Origin: Caulobacter segnis
Lineage (GTDB): Bacteria; Pseudomonadota; Alphaproteobacteria; Caulobacterales; Caulobacteraceae
Direction of reading: 5' to 3'
DNA: 5,897 nucleotides
Assembly (NCBI RefSeq): GCF_003243465.1
Contig: NZ_QFQZ01000138.1
Coordinates: forward strand, 1 to 5,897
In this document: positions 5,158 through 5,897 of the stretch, one piece after another
How the letters are laid out: the number at the start of each line of letters is the position of its first letter
How positions within the stretch are numbered: the first letter of the stretch is position 1
Notes under the pieces: model-generated
What the model saw: only the letters and a program-made list of their open reading frames with translations
Databases searched by the model: none
Told to the model about the DNA's origin: nothing
Made by a program: the position numbers and the translations under genes

Positions 5158-5897
5158 TCAGCCTTCGGCCGATTCCGCAGCCGCTTCGGCGGCCGGAGCT
5201 TCCGGAGCCAGTTCGCGGGCCAGGGCCGGCTCGACCGGAGCGACCGAGGCGCCCAGGTCCACGCCAGCAGCGGCTTGACCGGCGGCTAGGCCGTCCAGGA
5301 CAGCGTCGGCGATCAGGTCGCAGTACAGCTGCAGGGCGCGGGCGGCGTCGTCGTTACCCGGGATCGGATAGGTGATGCCGTCCGGATCGCAGTTGGTGTC
5401 GAGGATGGCGACGACCGGGATGTTCAGCTTGCGGGCTTCCAGGATCGCGATCGCTTCCTTGTTGGTGTCGATCACGAACATGATGTCGGGGATGCCGCCC
5501 ATGTCCTTGATGCCGCCCAGCGACAGTTCCAGCTTGTCGCGCTCGCGGGTCAGCTGCAGCAGCTCTTTCTTGGAGCGGCCTTGACCTTCGCCAGCCAGGA
5601 CGCCTTCCAGCTCGCGCAGACGCGCGATCGAGCCCGAGACGGTGCGCCAGTTGGTCAGGGTGCCGCCGAGCCAGCGGTGGTTCACGTAGTACTGGGCGCA
5701 GCGCTTGGCGGCCGTGGCGACCGGATCGCTGGCCTGGCGCTTGGTGCCAACGAACAGCACGCGGCCGCCGGCGGCGGCGACTTCACGGACCTTCACCAGG
5801 GCCTGGTGCAGCAGCGGGATCGTCTGCGACAGGTCGATGATGTGGATGTTCGAGCGCGAACCGAAGATGTAGCGGTCCATCTTCGGGTTCCAGCGGT
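5158..5897 (-). CDS. rpsB: 30S ribosomal protein S2 (5' end off the window)
   Basis: S2 is a late-assembling protein of the small ribosomal subunit, near the S1-binding region, and is needed to load S1. The visible part is 245 codons plus two bases, beginning HRWNPKMDRYIFG. The family normally has about 20-25 residues before this point (the MxxLLEAGxHFGHQ region), so the ATG at 5880 is internal and the true start lies beyond the right edge. Conserved blocks include RSNIHIIDLSQTI, the FVGTKRQA stretch, NHRWLGGTLTNWRT, the MGGIPDIMFVIDTNKE block and PVVAILDTNCDPDGITYPIPGND (its core residues are intact). After the conserved helix ALQLYCDLIADAVLDG comes an Ala/Glu/Pro-rich tail of about 40 residues ending AESAEG, longer than in E. 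coli S2. It is followed by the hairpin-bearing gap and tsf, the usual partner gene. Confidence 0.98.
   Translation of the reverse strand, partial: RWNPKMDRYIFGSRSNIHIIDLSQTIPLLHQALVKVREVAAAGGRVLFVGTKRQASDPVATAAKRCAQYYVNHRWLGGTLTNWRTVSGSIARLRELEGVLAGEGQGRSKKELLQLTRERDKLELSLGGIKDMGGIPDIMFVIDTNKEAIAILEARKLNIPVVAILDTNCDPDGITYPIPGNDDAARALQLYCDLIADAVLDGLAAGQAAAGVDLGASVAPVEPALARELAPEAPAAEAAAESAEG

Noticed and set aside
1..5897. An undescribed gene system, mobile element, CRISPR array or RNA gene
   Set aside because: Every gene belongs to a universally known housekeeping family in a conserved order. No repeats of array type, integrase or transposase frames, tRNA-like folds or composition shifts were seen.

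Overview
This window is a compact, GC-rich stretch of chromosomal housekeeping genes, all read on the minus strand. In transcription order they are rpsB (5' end off the right edge), tsf, pyrH, frr, uppS, cdsA and dxr (3' end off the left edge). This order and the protein sequences fit an alphaproteobacterium. The strong G/C bias at third codon positions, the Ala/Glu-rich tail on ribosomal protein S2, and a possible pyrH promoter resembling the Caulobacter housekeeping consensus suggest Caulobacter or a close relative (inference; no database search was possible).

Right part, 4070-5897: rpsB and tsf form a translation unit. The 149-base gap between them holds a perfect 10-bp hairpin and a second 6-bp hairpin whose arms can pair in more than one way, which looks like an attenuator or processing element. 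Right after tsf stands a textbook intrinsic terminator: a 12-bp GC stem followed by five T on the minus strand. It separates rpsB-tsf from what follows.

Middle and left, 1-3962: after the terminator a probable promoter with two inverted repeats around it starts a second unit, pyrH-frr-uppS-cdsA-dxr. Spacing tightens along it: 29 bases between pyrH and frr, 48 between frr and uppS, then overlaps of 23 bp (uppS/cdsA) and 13 bp (cdsA/dxr). The products link nucleotide supply (UMP kinase), ribosome recycling, and envelope lipid precursors. Dxr feeds the MEP pathway to isoprenoids, UppS builds the undecaprenyl carrier, and CdsA uses CTP to make CDP-diacylglycerol. In related genomes this run usually continues into rseP and bamA, beyond the left edge here.

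I found no mobile element, CRISPR array, tRNA or rRNA gene, and no sign of a new gene system. The points worth a second look are regulatory: the rpsB-tsf leader, the palindromes at the pyrH promoter, a hairpin that can hide the uppS ribosome binding site, and start-codon choices for pyrH, uppS and cdsA. No gap between genes exceeds about 180 bases.
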